Shown piece after piece: positions 51,498 through 61,281 of a stretch of DNA of 64,000 nucleotides (positions within the stretch are counted from its first letter, which is position 1; every line of letters starts with the position of its first letter). The stretch covers positions 51,742 through 115,741 of the forward strand of contig DFXE01000024.1 of the NCBI GenBank assembly GCA_002381645.1, in the 5' to 3' direction. A program made the translations under genes and the position numbers. The stretch comes from Bacteroidales bacterium UBA4116 (GTDB lineage Bacteria > Bacteroidota > Bacteroidia > Bacteroidales > Tannerellaceae). The notes under the pieces were generated by a model that had not been told where the DNA came from, did not search any database, and saw nothing but the letters and a program-made list of their open reading frames with translations.

Positions 51498-52087
51498 TCC
51501 AAAGGAGTAACCGTTACCGTTGAAGTCACTTTAAGGCGGTGTGTCCGTTTAAATTTTCCTTTTACAACCAGCGGATCACCTTCAGGTGTAACCAGTGTCA
51601 TTTTATAGGTAAAAGTGAGATATTCCATATCCTGCAGCATTTCAAACGCCAGTTTACTTGCCGGTGCGATCCCGAATGTTTGTGTTCCTTCGGAACGGCT
51701 GTGTTCAAAATAAACGGGTATATTCTCTTGATAGGAATGACCACTAACGGTGTAGACAATTTCATCATTCTCAATATTTTCAGGAATTTCCATCCGATAA
51801 GAATAATCGGGAGGAAATGAAAACGAAACAGTTGTTTCAGGTATAAAAACAAACTCCGAACTGGAGGACGATGTATCCGGCACTATGAAATCCTGATACT
51901 CATCTGTGTCATTAACAAAGATACCAGAAGATAGCTTCGCTTTATCTGTTACCAGGCCATCGCCCTCTTCAAGGGTGAACTCAATATTTTCAATCCAATA
52001 ATATACCGGTAATTCTATTTCAGCATCAGAATTATCACAGGCAAATAAGAAAAGGGTACATAGTGTAAGTAACAGAATCTTTTTCAT
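51494..52087 (-). CDS. hypothetical lipoprotein
   Basis: I start at 52087 (MKKILLLTL), with a lipoprotein signal and Cys 17 in FLFACD; the frame extends to 52153 without signal-like sequence. The 197-residue product looks beta-rich with no known motif, a Ser run (about 72-77) and Thr/Val-rich strands at the end. It may be a surface or periplasmic lipoprotein of Bacteroidales. No family is recognised. It converges with proA, overlapping by 4 bases. Confidence 0.7.
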   Translation of the reverse strand: MKKILLLTLCTLFLFACDNSDAEIELPVYYWIENIEFTLEEGDGLVTDKAKLSSGIFVNDTDEYQDFIVPDTSSSSSEFVFIPETTVSFSFPPDYSYRMEIPENIENDEIVYTVSGHSYQENIPVYFEHSRSEGTQTFGIAPASKLAFEMLQDMEYLTFTYKMTLVTPEGDPLVVKGKFKRTHRLKVTSTVTVTPLD

Positions 52088-52321
52088 GATTTTTTTTATT
52101 TTATATAACAAAGATAGATAAAAAGCAATGGAGTGTCCTGCCGGATATGCCAAAAATTAATAATAATCGTAAATAACGGAAGGTGGCACCTATCTATCAA
52201 TCCCTGCATCTTCGTGATCATTGCATAAATTACAACGGCACTTCTTCTATTTTTGTCGCGTTTCTTGCGAATATAGGGCATTCTTTCTAACTTGCCGGTC
52301 ATTTAAAAAAATAAATTTATC

Positions 52322-53275
52322 ATGAGACATTTTACTTCTGTACAGGATATAGGCGATTTAAACCAGGCATTAAAAGAGGCCTTCGATATTAAAAAGGACA
52401 GGTTTCAGTTTTCCGGTCTGGGGAAGAACAAAACACTGTTGATGATCTTTTTCAATTCAAGCCTCCGTACACGGTTAAGCACCCAGAAAGCAGCGATGAA
52501 CCTGGGAATGAACACGATGGTATTAGATATAAACCAGGGCGCGTGGAAACTGGAAACCGAACGGGGGGTAGTAATGGACGGCGATAAACCAGAACATATG
52601 CTGGAAGCTATTCCCGTGATGGGAAGTTATTGCGACATCATTGGAGTACGGTCGTTTGCCCGGTTCGAAAACAAGGAAGATGATTACACGGAAAAGACGT
52701 TGACAGAATTTATCAACTATTCGGGCAAACCCGTTTTTAGCATGGAAGCGGCTACCCGCCACCCTTTACAAAGCTATGCCGATTTAATTACTATTGAAGA
52801 ATACAAAAAGACCGAACGCCCCAAAGTGGTGATGACCTGGGCTCCTCATCCCAAATCGCTTCCGCAGGCCGTACCCAATAGTTTTGCCGAATGGATGAAC
52901 AAAACGGATTATGAATTTGTGATCACTCACCCCGAAGGATATGAGTTAGATCCTTCTTTTACCGGCAAGGCAACCATCGAATATGACCAGAAGAAAGCGT
53001 TCGAAGGAGCAGATTTTATCTACGCAAAAAACTGGGCGGCCTATACCGACCCGAATTATGGTAAAGTGCTAAGTACAGACAGAAGCTGGACAGTAGACAC
53101 GGAAAAGATGGCTCTTACCAATAACGCGTTTTTTATGCATTGCCTGCCTGTACGGCGGAATATGATCGTTACCGACGATGTGATCGAAAGCCCGCAAAGC
53201 ATCGTTATCCCGGAAGCCGCAAACCGGGAGATATCGGCACAGGCTGTTCTGAAAAAGATTTTGCAGAACTTATAA
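52322..53275 (+). CDS. argF': N-succinylornithine carbamoyltransferase
   Basis: This enzyme makes N-succinylcitrulline in the Bacteroides-type arginine pathway. The sequence closely matches the B. fragilis enzyme: carbamoyl-phosphate motif SSLRTR (46-51), HPLQSYADL and HCLPVRRNM. Residue 90 is Pro (in MDGDKP), the position known to select the succinyl over the acetyl substrate. The length of 317 fits. It follows proBA as in Bacteroides, linking proline and arginine synthesis from glutamate. Confidence 0.92.
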   Translation: MRHFTSVQDIGDLNQALKEAFDIKKDRFQFSGLGKNKTLLMIFFNSSLRTRLSTQKAAMNLGMNTMVLDINQGAWKLETERGVVMDGDKPEHMLEAIPVMGSYCDIIGVRSFARFENKEDDYTEKTLTEFINYSGKPVFSMEAATRHPLQSYADLITIEEYKKTERPKVVMTWAPHPKSLPQAVPNSFAEWMNKTDYEFVITHPEGYELDPSFTGKATIEYDQKKAFEGADFIYAKNWAAYTDPNYGKVLSTDRSWTVDTEKMALTNNAFFMHCLPVRRNMIVTDDVIESPQSIVIPEAANREISAQAVLKKILQNL

Positions 53276-53412
53276 TGTACCGGCAAATAATGAAATGACT
53301 ACGTAGAATTTTAAATAATCAGTCATGTAACGAGCCTATAAAACGGTTCATGCCGAAGGCAATCCATAAATATACCGCGAGTTCCATAGCTACCTTTTAA
53401 AAATTTATTCAT

Positions 53413-54681
53413 ATGAAAAAATATCTATTGCTTTTATGTCTTTTACCATTCATTACAGGACTTAATGCCCAACCATCGCAAAAACTGATAACGGTTATTG
53501 TTTCACCGGATCATACCGACTGGAAATATAAAACCGGGCAAAATGCAACATTTACGGTACAGGTATTAAAAGACGGAAACCCCGTAAATAATGTAATTGT
53601 GGATTATGAGTTAGGACCGGAATTCTTTCCTACCGAAAAGAAACAGGGTGTTGTACTTAAAGAAGGTAAAACCACTTTAAAATCGTCAATGAAAGTACCC
53701 GGTTTTCTTCGTTGCAAGGTAACCGCTAAAGTAGACGGTAAAAACTACGAAGGCATGGCAACGGCAGCTTATGATGAAACACAAATCCGGCCTACCGTAG
53801 CCCAACCTCAGGATTTTGATGCCTTCTGGTCAAATGCTATTGAAGAAGCAAGGAAAATACCGCTGGATCCTAAAATGGTACTCCTTCCCGAAAAGTGTAC
53901 ATCCACTCAGAACGTATATGAGGTAAGTTTTCAGAATAACGGGTACGGTTCGAGGATATACGCGATATTGATAACGCCTAAAAAACCGGGTAAGTATCCT
54001 GCTATCCTGCAGGTTCCCGGAGCGGGTATCCGCCCGTATAACGGAGCCAATTACGGGGACGATGTGATCTCTCTGGAAATCGGAATTCACGGTGTGCCGG
54101 TAACTATGCCGCAAGAGGTTTACAACAACCTGATGGCCGGTGGATTAAATCATTATTGGAGCGTCAATAAAAACAACCGCGATTCGCATTATTACAAACG
54201 GGTATACACCGGATGTGTACGGGCTGTTGATTTTATATATACGTTACCTGAATTTAATGGCGAAACGGTGGGTGTTACAGGCGGAAGCCAGGGTGGCGCT
54301 TTATCTATTATTACCGCAGGTTTAGACAAACGTATTAAATTCCTTGCCGCTTATTATCCGGCCATGTGCGACCATACGGGATACCTGAACAACAGGGCAG
54401 GTGGATGGCCGCATTATTATAAAGATCAGAAACCTGCGCCGAATGAAGTGGAAACACTTGCCTATTTCGATGTGGTAAATTTTGCGCGACGCGTGAATGT
54501 ACCCGGTTGGTACAGCTGGGGGTACAACGACGATGTTTGCCCTCCTACATCCATGTACGCCGCCTATAATGTGATACCGGGCAGTAAAGAACTCGAACTT
54601 TACCTCAACACCGGACACTGGACTTATCCGGAGCAAAACCAGGAATGTGTGAAGTGGATGAAGCAACACTATCAAAAGTAA
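53413..54681 (+). CDS. secreted acetylxylan esterase-like protein (CE7 fold)
   Basis: The 422-residue protein has a signal peptide (MKKYLLLLCLLPFITGLNAQ), an N-terminal Ig-like domain (about 22-120) and an alpha/beta hydrolase domain. The nucleophile Ser is in GVTGGSQGGAL, the acid Asp in YNDDVCPP and the His in NTGHWTYP. CE7 enzymes deacetylate xylo-oligosaccharides and similar sugars. Its substrate is not shown. It stands alone between the carbamoyltransferase and ppk1 genes. Confidence 0.85.
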   Translation: MKKYLLLLCLLPFITGLNAQPSQKLITVIVSPDHTDWKYKTGQNATFTVQVLKDGNPVNNVIVDYELGPEFFPTEKKQGVVLKEGKTTLKSSMKVPGFLRCKVTAKVDGKNYEGMATAAYDETQIRPTVAQPQDFDAFWSNAIEEARKIPLDPKMVLLPEKCTSTQNVYEVSFQNNGYGSRIYAILITPKKPGKYPAILQVPGAGIRPYNGANYGDDVISLEIGIHGVPVTMPQEVYNNLMAGGLNHYWSVNKNNRDSHYYKRVYTGCVRAVDFIYTLPEFNGETVGVTGGSQGGALSIITAGLDKRIKFLAAYYPAMCDHTGYLNNRAGGWPHYYKDQKPAPNEVETLAYFDVVNFARRVNVPGWYSWGYNDDVCPPTSMYAAYNVIPGSKELELYLNTGHWTYPEQNQECVKWMKQHYQK

Positions 54682-54692
54682 AACTTACTTAT

Positions 54693-54700
54693 TATATTTG
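54693..54700 (+). promoter_or_regulatory. -7 element of the ppk1-ppk2 operon
   Basis: TATATTTG matches TAnnTTTG, 64 bases before the ATG at 54765. Confidence 0.55.
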
Positions 54701-54764
54701 CAGATATATGGATATTTAAACATTTGGTTTTGTTCAGGTGTTTACATATCCAATATCTGTCCCA

Positions 54765-56846
54765 ATGAAATCGAAAACAGAACTGAATAACCGTGAATTA
54801 AGTTGGCTTGCTTTTAATAACCGTGTATTACAGGAAGCACAGGACACAGGCGTACCATTAATGGAGCGGCTACGCTTCCTCGGTATCTTTTCTAATAACC
54901 TGGATGAATTCGTTAAAGTCCGCGTTGCCAATGTTATGAGGATGACGCGCATCAAAGACGATAAAATACTAAAACTTACAAACGGATATTCGGCTCCCGA
55001 ATTATTGTCGCTGGTAAACGAAGGAATCAACATCTCCCAGCAGATATTTTCCGAAACCTATGCAACTGTGCTGACCGAAATGGAGGCACACAAAATATAT
55101 GTTGTAAACGAAAAACAAATCAATAACGAACAGGAAACCTTTTGCCGCGATTACTTTTCAAACGAAATAAGCCAATGGCTTATTCCGTTGATCCTCCGGA
55201 AAACAACCAGAATGCCTTTCCTTAGCGATAAGAATATTTACCTGGCTGTAAAAATGACCCGTCACAACTCCAAGCAGGTACGGTATGCCATTATTCAAAT
55301 TCCTGTAAACAGCACTTGTCCGAGGTTCATTCAGCTACCTTCGGAAAAAGGGAAACAATCTATCATATTTATCGACGACATCATCCGGCTTTGCCTGGAT
55401 GAAATGTTTTTTATGTTCTCTTTCGATGTTATCAGTGCGCACTCTTTTCAGTTTACCCGCGACGCACAACTGACAGTAGACGACGATATTTCCAAAAGTC
55501 TTATTGAAAAAATGGAGGAAAGCCTGGAGGAACGTTTACGTGGTGAACCTGTACGGCTTGTATATGATAAGGAAATGCCTTCTGATTTACTGGAGATCAT
55601 TAAGACCAAACTTAAACTTGCAGACCAGGATACATTAGGCGGCGGAAGGTATCACCGGATGCGTGACCTGATGAAATTCCCGAAAGTCTGCCCACAACTT
55701 GAAAACAGTAATCCGGCTCCTTTACAACACCCTTATATTAAGCATAATTCAAGCATTATTGACGTCATACGCAAAAAAGATGTATTTTTAAACTATCCGT
55801 ACCACACATTCAATCATTTGATCGATTTCCTTCGTGAAGCGGCTATTGATCCGAAAGTAAAAAGAATCTCCATCACGCTTTACCGCACCGCAGAACGTTC
55901 AAAAGTTATCAATGCGCTCATAAATGCCGCAAAAAACGGAAAAGAAGTGATCGTGCTGGAAGAACTGATGGCACGGTTCGACGAAGAACAGAATGTGGAA
56001 AATTCCGACCGGCTTCAGAAAGCAGGAGTCACCGTTATCCACGGATTTAAAGGGATGAAAGTACATAGTAAACTGATTTTGGTGGAACGTAAAGAAAACA
56101 GGATGCATAAAGGATACGTTTATATCGGAACAGGAAACTTTAATGAAACAACCGCCCGTATCTATAGTGATTTCGGATTGTTTACCACCGACCAGAAAGC
56201 CGCGACTGATGCAAAAGCGATCTTCGACTTTCTTCTCAATACGCATAAACATTTTACATGTAAACGCTTAATGGTGTCGCCCTATTTTATGCGAAAGCAG
56301 TTTGAATCAATGATTGAACGGGAGATAAGAAACAAACAAACCGGAAAAAAAGCGTTCATTTATGCCAAATTCAACTCGCTGACGGATACTAAAATGATAC
56401 GGATGTTGTATAAAGCAAGCCAGGCAGGGGTGGATATCCGGTTGATCATCCGGGGGGCCTGCTGCCTCCAACCACAAATCAAAGGACTGAGCGAACATAT
56501 ACGTGTTGTTAGTATCGTTGATAAATTCCTTGAACATGCGCGCCTGGTTATTTTCCATAACGGAGGTGATGAACAAACCTATATTCTCAGCGCCGACTGG
56601 ATGACGCGCAACCTGGATAATCGTGTGGAAGTGGGAATTCCCATCCTTGATACGGAAATTAAGAAAACCATTAAGGATATTTTTGAAATCCAGTGGTCGG
56701 ATAATGTGAAAGCCCGTGATTTAACCATCCTGGGTGAAAATAACTATGTGAAAAAGAAAGCCAAGAAAGCAGTCCGCTCACAAACCGTTTTATATGATTA
56801 TTATAAAGATAAAACCGACAAAAAGAAATTGAATAACACAATATAA
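54765..56846 (+). CDS. ppk1: polyphosphate kinase 1
   Basis: This enzyme builds polyphosphate from ATP. The 693-residue form starts at the ATG at 54765 (MKSKTELNNRELSWLAFN); a GTG at 54738 would add 9 residues. Domains are N (NRELSWLAFNNRVLQEA), head, and two phospholipase-D-like C domains with the autophosphorylated His in MKVHSKLILVERK and a second His region in FLEHARLVIFHNGG. ppk2 starts 11 bases downstream in the same operon. Confidence 0.94.
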   Translation: MKSKTELNNRELSWLAFNNRVLQEAQDTGVPLMERLRFLGIFSNNLDEFVKVRVANVMRMTRIKDDKILKLTNGYSAPELLSLVNEGINISQQIFSETYATVLTEMEAHKIYVVNEKQINNEQETFCRDYFSNEISQWLIPLILRKTTRMPFLSDKNIYLAVKMTRHNSKQVRYAIIQIPVNSTCPRFIQLPSEKGKQSIIFIDDIIRLCLDEMFFMFSFDVISAHSFQFTRDAQLTVDDDISKSLIEKMEESLEERLRGEPVRLVYDKEMPSDLLEIIKTKLKLADQDTLGGGRYHRMRDLMKFPKVCPQLENSNPAPLQHPYIKHNSSIIDVIRKKDVFLNYPYHTFNHLIDFLREAAIDPKVKRISITLYRTAERSKVINALINAAKNGKEVIVLEELMARFDEEQNVENSDRLQKAGVTVIHGFKGMKVHSKLILVERKENRMHKGYVYIGTGNFNETTARIYSDFGLFTTDQKAATDAKAIFDFLLNTHKHFTCKRLMVSPYFMRKQFESMIEREIRNKQTGKKAFIYAKFNSLTDTKMIRMLYKASQAGVDIRLIIRGACCLQPQIKGLSEHIRVVSIVDKFLEHARLVIFHNGGDEQTYILSADWMTRNLDNRVEVGIPILDTEIKKTIKDIFEIQWSDNVKARDLTILGENNYVKKKAKKAVRSQTVLYDYYKDKTDKKKLNNTI

Positions 56847-56857
56847 TCGAATAAATT

Positions 56858-57772
56858 ATGAAGAAGGATATATTAAAAAAAATCGTTGCTTCACCCGGAG
56901 AAAAGCATAAAGTTGCCGATTTCGACCCGGCTTATACCGCTAAGTTGACAAAGCCGGAAGCGCAGGAGTTATTAAGGGAAAAAATCGGGCAAATGCAAAA
57001 GTTACAAAACAAACTGTATGCCCACGACCGTTACGCTATACTTATCATATTCCAGGCTATGGATGCGGCCGGAAAAGACGGTACCATAAAACACGTCATG
57101 TCGGGAATTAATCCACAGGGATGCCAGGTGTTTTCTTTTAAGCAACCTTCGGCTGAAGATTTAGACCACGATTATTTGTGGCGGATATACAAATGCCTAC
57201 CTGAAAGGGGAAGAATAGGTATATTCAACCGTTCGCACTATGAGGACGTACTTGTACAGAAAGTTCATCCCGAATTTGTATTGGGAGCAAAGTTGCCGGA
57301 TATCAACAAAGTGGAAGATATTGATGATAAATTCTGGGATAAACGGTATAAACAGATCAATAATTTTGAAAAACATTTATCGGAGAACGGGACGGTTATT
57401 ATTAAGTTCTTTTTGAATCTTTCTCATGAAGAACAGGAAAAACGGTTTCTTTCCCGTCTGGACGATGAGTCAAAGAACTGGAAATTTTCGGCTTCCGACC
57501 TCAAAGAACGTGCATTCTGGGACGATTATATGAAAGCCTATTCCGATATGCTGACCGAAACTTCAACCGAAATCGCGCCCTGGTATGTGATACCGGCGGA
57601 TAATAAATGGTTTATGCGTGCCGCCGTTGCCGAAATAATATGCGATAAGCTGGAAGAACTCGATTTGCATTATCCCCAATTAACTGATAAAGCAAAAGAA
57701 GAAATTGAAAAAGCACGGAAAGTGTTCAGTGATTCGATTGAGAAAGAATCTTCTAAAAAAAGGAAGAAATAA
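56858..57772 (+). CDS. ppk2: polyphosphate kinase 2 family protein
   Basis: The 304-residue enzyme uses polyphosphate to phosphorylate nucleotides. It has Walker A FQAMDAAGKDGTIKHV (about 66-81), Walker B-like FNRSHYEDVLV with its Arg and Asp, and a basic lid region (RFLSRLDDESKNWKFS). The single-domain length fits the short PPK2 classes acting on NMP or NDP. Next to ppk1 it completes a polyphosphate making-and-using pair. Confidence 0.92.
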   Translation: MKKDILKKIVASPGEKHKVADFDPAYTAKLTKPEAQELLREKIGQMQKLQNKLYAHDRYAILIIFQAMDAAGKDGTIKHVMSGINPQGCQVFSFKQPSAEDLDHDYLWRIYKCLPERGRIGIFNRSHYEDVLVQKVHPEFVLGAKLPDINKVEDIDDKFWDKRYKQINNFEKHLSENGTVIIKFFLNLSHEEQEKRFLSRLDDESKNWKFSASDLKERAFWDDYMKAYSDMLTETSTEIAPWYVIPADNKWFMRAAVAEIICDKLEELDLHYPQLTDKAKEEIEKARKVFSDSIEKESSKKRKK

Positions 57773-57777
57773 AATTC

Positions 57778-57811
57778 CGGATATGGAGAACCGGAGGTAT
57801 CCCCATATCCG
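57778..57811. terminator. hairpin between ppk2 and the carboxylesterase gene
   Basis: Perfect 9-bp arms (57778-57786 and 57803-57811), 5 bases past the ppk2 stop. The following bases (ATTTATAAT) are only partly T-rich. Confidence 0.5.
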
Positions 57812-57851
57812 ATTTATAATGAAACGCTTTTAACCGACAAACCTTAGTTGA

Positions 57852-59531
57852 TCAGGCTTCTAATACTGATCTTGCTTCCCTGTCGGGATCATTCTCTACC
57901 TTGATTTCATTATTCAATATAATTACTTCACCTTTTTCGCTGGTATATTGTGGCCAATGGGGTAAATTACCTCCATTCGGATTACCGGTACGAATAAAAT
58001 TCAGTAAAGCATCCGACATTTTATCAGAAAGTAATCGTGGTATTTTACCTCCACCCGTATGTGTAACCATCCGGTCGGTATTGCGGAACCAGAAACAGAT
58101 ATCCAGGCAATGGAAAGCCCGCATACGGTTATTAAACAAAGGAGGTTCCCATCCAAACCAGGCCATATACACCGGTTGCCCTTCCTGAAGCTTGGTATTA
58201 GCCGTACGTACCACCGATTGCCGCGACGAAAGGATCAATGCCCATATCTCTACCGGACGTTTATCCGGAAAGTTTTTCGCATATGCTTCCGTTATCGCTT
58301 TGGATTTATCACCATACCGTTGTTTCAGTTTTTCGGCTACATCATTTAACGTCATATTTTCAAGAGAGGCATCCCCACGGTTCGGATTCCATTCGTGGAA
58401 AGTGGTACATATCAACATGGGAACTTGCGGACTCTGCGACTTTGTTGCCGGAGAGAAAAACGTACCTTTCGGAATATGAATGCCATCTGCCACCGGGCCA
58501 AACCCTCTGCGTGTATTGGTTCCTAAATCCGAAAAACATTTAGAAGCAGCTCTATCTGCTAATTTAAGATAATCATTCCAGGGTATCTCCTGTAGTTTGT
58601 CTATAGTTGCCGTTGTCAATCCGGCTTCTTTCAATATATATTCTCCAATTTTACGGGTAATTTCCTGATCGGAGGCTTCTATCGCTGAACCACTTAAAGG
58701 CACCGCCTTATGCACCAATCCTTTTGCAGCAGGCATAGCCGCAATGGTGCACACCTTGGCTCCCCCACCCGATTGACCCATTACGGTAACATTCCTCGGA
58801 TCGCCTCCGAAATTTTGAATATTATCCCGTACCCATTCCAGGGCAAAAACGATATCGAGCATACCTACATTTCCGGAATCTTTATATTTATCGCCTCCAA
58901 CTCCCGACAGGTCGGAAAAACCAATTGGCCCTAACCGGTGATTTATCGAGACAAATACAATATCGCCATACCGGCTGATGTTCTCACCATGATATCCGTC
59001 CTGTTCAATTGCGTTTCCGTTGGTAAAACCACCTCCATGCAACCATACCAGGACCGGACGTTTTTTATTGTCGCTGATGGCAGGCGTCCATACATTCAGG
59101 TACAGGCAATCTTCGCTTACATCAAAGTAATTCCAGTGATCGGCGAACGTGCCGTAATTGTTTGGCCAGCGGTTTTCCATGCGCTGTGGTGCTGTATTGC
59201 CATAGAACACAGCAGGCCGGATAGTATTCCAGGGTTGTGGTTTTTGCGGCGCCATAAACCGGTTTTTACCCGATGTGTCCGCTCCGTAAGGAATCCCGAG
59301 GAAAGTATATACATTATTCATAATATATCCCTGTACTTTCCCATAGGTTGTTTGTGCAATAGCAATATCATCGCCGATGAAAAGTATCTGGTCATCATTA
59401 CTGTGTGACGAGCTGTTTTCGGAAGCTCTTACCGATGAAGTACATGAGGCAACAGTAGTTAATCCTCCTACGCTAAGCGTTGCAGTCCCTAAGCCAACAT
59501 TTTTCACAAATTGTCTTCTATTGATCTTCAT
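57852..59531 (-). CDS. type-B carboxylesterase, exported
   Basis: The 559-residue protein starts MKINRRQFVKNVGLGTAT, a twin-arginine-type signal, with a Cys in TVASC that could be lipidated. The esterase domain has the oxyanion motif WLHGGGFTNG and nucleophile Ser in VMGQSGGGAK; the late FHCLDICFW segment supplies the His. Such enzymes cleave esters of varied substrates. The neighbouring GH43 gene on the same strand suggests action on plant-derived sugar esters, but that is inference. Confidence 0.87.
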   Translation of the reverse strand: MKINRRQFVKNVGLGTATLSVGGLTTVASCTSSVRASENSSSHSNDDQILFIGDDIAIAQTTYGKVQGYIMNNVYTFLGIPYGADTSGKNRFMAPQKPQPWNTIRPAVFYGNTAPQRMENRWPNNYGTFADHWNYFDVSEDCLYLNVWTPAISDNKKRPVLVWLHGGGFTNGNAIEQDGYHGENISRYGDIVFVSINHRLGPIGFSDLSGVGGDKYKDSGNVGMLDIVFALEWVRDNIQNFGGDPRNVTVMGQSGGGAKVCTIAAMPAAKGLVHKAVPLSGSAIEASDQEITRKIGEYILKEAGLTTATIDKLQEIPWNDYLKLADRAASKCFSDLGTNTRRGFGPVADGIHIPKGTFFSPATKSQSPQVPMLICTTFHEWNPNRGDASLENMTLNDVAEKLKQRYGDKSKAITEAYAKNFPDKRPVEIWALILSSRQSVVRTANTKLQEGQPVYMAWFGWEPPLFNNRMRAFHCLDICFWFRNTDRMVTHTGGGKIPRLLSDKMSDALLNFIRTGNPNGGNLPHWPQYTSEKGEVIILNNEIKVENDPDREARSVLEA

Positions 59532-59628
59532 AGGATAAATATTTAATAAGTAGATAATAAGGAAATCATACTAATACAGACGCAACACAAAAATAATAAT
59601 TTACATATATTATATATGACTTAGGATA

Positions 59629-59668
59629 AAATTTCCTTTTCAATGAAGCTTTATTGAAAAGGAAATTT
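59629..59668 (-). terminator. terminator after the GH43 gene
   Basis: Perfect 16-bp arms (59629-59644 and 59653-59668) with an 8-base loop, followed on the minus strand by TTATCC. It separates the GH43 and carboxylesterase genes. Confidence 0.8.
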
Positions 59669-59703
59669 CCGGTTGTATAATCGTAAAATATGTATTATTT
59701 TCT

Positions 59704-61254
59704 TCAACTGTTTGAATGCCGGTTTGATAATCTGAAATGTGAAAACACAGCAGGCTGTTCAGGATCGCCTATATGAATTAATCCCGGACGGGCTACCCTG
59801 TCCCAACGAACAAGTTTGCTCAAATCAGTTTGCGGAACATCTACCTGTTCCCAGTTTGTTTCATCTTCGCTCCAGAAATAGGAAACCTTACAACCCTTAT
59901 CAATTGCTACTTTCAGAGACAATGAATTTCGGGTTGCAGGTATTCGTTTTAAAATAGTTTCTTCCCCGTCAAATACAGTCTTAACTATTAATTCACCATC
60001 GGCCAATGCCCATACCATAAGGTTCTTGTTATCACCATACATAGTCAAACCTCTCATACCGGAAACAGAATCTTCTATCCGCGTTTCATAAGCATAAAAA
60101 GGAGAAGAAGGCTTGAGGCACATAACTGTTCCATAGTTATTATCCTCTTTGGGATAACCGGAAAGCATGAGCTTACCACCACCAGCTTGTGCTTTTATGT
60201 CGGAATAGACATAATTCCAGATCCATCCCAAACGGATATTTTCTGTATTAAAGTTGTCTTCAAAATCGGGTACAGGTTGCTGGACGGTATTTTCAAAAGG
60301 CATCGGTTGTTGAATTTTTGTTACATTTCCGGTAACAAATTCAACCCAATTATCGTCAGTCATCCGCATTTCCTGTAAAATAGGCTGACGGCCACAGTAG
60401 AATCCTTCACCTGACAGATAGCCGTGACACATATAAAACATCCGTCCATCAGGAGTTGTAACCACCGTACCATGACCGCTTGAGATAAATTCTCCGCCAT
60501 CACCATGCAATATCGGATTGTCCTTATAAATTTCATAAGGTCCTTTGAAGCTTTTGGAACGGGCGACATATACGTCATAATCGCTTTTCGGACCGCAACA
60601 ACTATTTGGGGAATAGATGATATAATAGTAATCCCCCTGTTTGAAATGATACTGTCCTTCCATACCTATGCCAATTTCATCTTTCAGTAAAGGGAAAGGT
60701 TCGCCGATCAGTGATAAGCCGTCATCCGATAATTTACTTCCTATGATTTCAATCGGGCGTTGATCTAATCCATAGGCTTTCCAACTGATGTACAACTGTC
60801 CGTCATCGTCATATACAAATGCATCAATCGCTTCTGTACCAAACTCCACCAGCAAACCGTGATCTGTGAATTCGTCTGTCGGATGATCGGCTGAAGCTAC
60901 TCCTATATAAGAAACGCCGTCACTTTGCCTACGCGCGGTATAATAACAATATACTTTATTGTTATGATAGAAAAGTTCGGGCGCCCAGAAGGAGGAACTT
61001 GTCCATTCAGGCTTCTTATTAAACACATATCCCGTTTGCGTCCAGTTTACAAGATCCGTCGACGTAAACATTGGATAGAAAGGAGCCCATTCCGACGATG
61101 TTCCGGTTGCGTAATATGTATCATTAATCCGTATAATGGACGGATCAGGCATATCGCCGCGAATCACGGGATTTGAAAAATACTGAACTGTTTTTTCAGA
61201 TGTGCAGCTGCTAAACAGCAGGCTGCAGAAAATAAAGGTCAAAAGTTTATTCAT
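59704..61254 (-). CDS. glycoside hydrolase family 43 lipoprotein
   Basis: The 516-residue protein has a lipoprotein signal (LLFSSC, Cys 17). The five-blade propeller shows the three GH43 acids: Asp in GDMPDPSII (base), Asp in EAIDAFVYDDDG and Glu in IGMEGQYHF (acid). A C-terminal beta-sandwich (about 330-510) follows. GH43 enzymes cleave arabinose- or xylose-containing chains. It lies 27 bases after the DUF763 gene on the same strand, though no functional link is expected. Confidence 0.9.
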   Translation of the reverse strand: MNKLLTFIFCSLLFSSCTSEKTVQYFSNPVIRGDMPDPSIIRINDTYYATGTSSEWAPFYPMFTSTDLVNWTQTGYVFNKKPEWTSSSFWAPELFYHNNKVYCYYTARRQSDGVSYIGVASADHPTDEFTDHGLLVEFGTEAIDAFVYDDDGQLYISWKAYGLDQRPIEIIGSKLSDDGLSLIGEPFPLLKDEIGIGMEGQYHFKQGDYYYIIYSPNSCCGPKSDYDVYVARSKSFKGPYEIYKDNPILHGDGGEFISSGHGTVVTTPDGRMFYMCHGYLSGEGFYCGRQPILQEMRMTDDNWVEFVTGNVTKIQQPMPFENTVQQPVPDFEDNFNTENIRLGWIWNYVYSDIKAQAGGGKLMLSGYPKEDNNYGTVMCLKPSSPFYAYETRIEDSVSGMRGLTMYGDNKNLMVWALADGELIVKTVFDGEETILKRIPATRNSLSLKVAIDKGCKVSYFWSEDETNWEQVDVPQTDLSKLVRWDRVARPGLIHIGDPEQPAVFSHFRLSNRHSNS

Positions 61255-61281
61255 AAAAATATAGTATTACTTTAATTAATA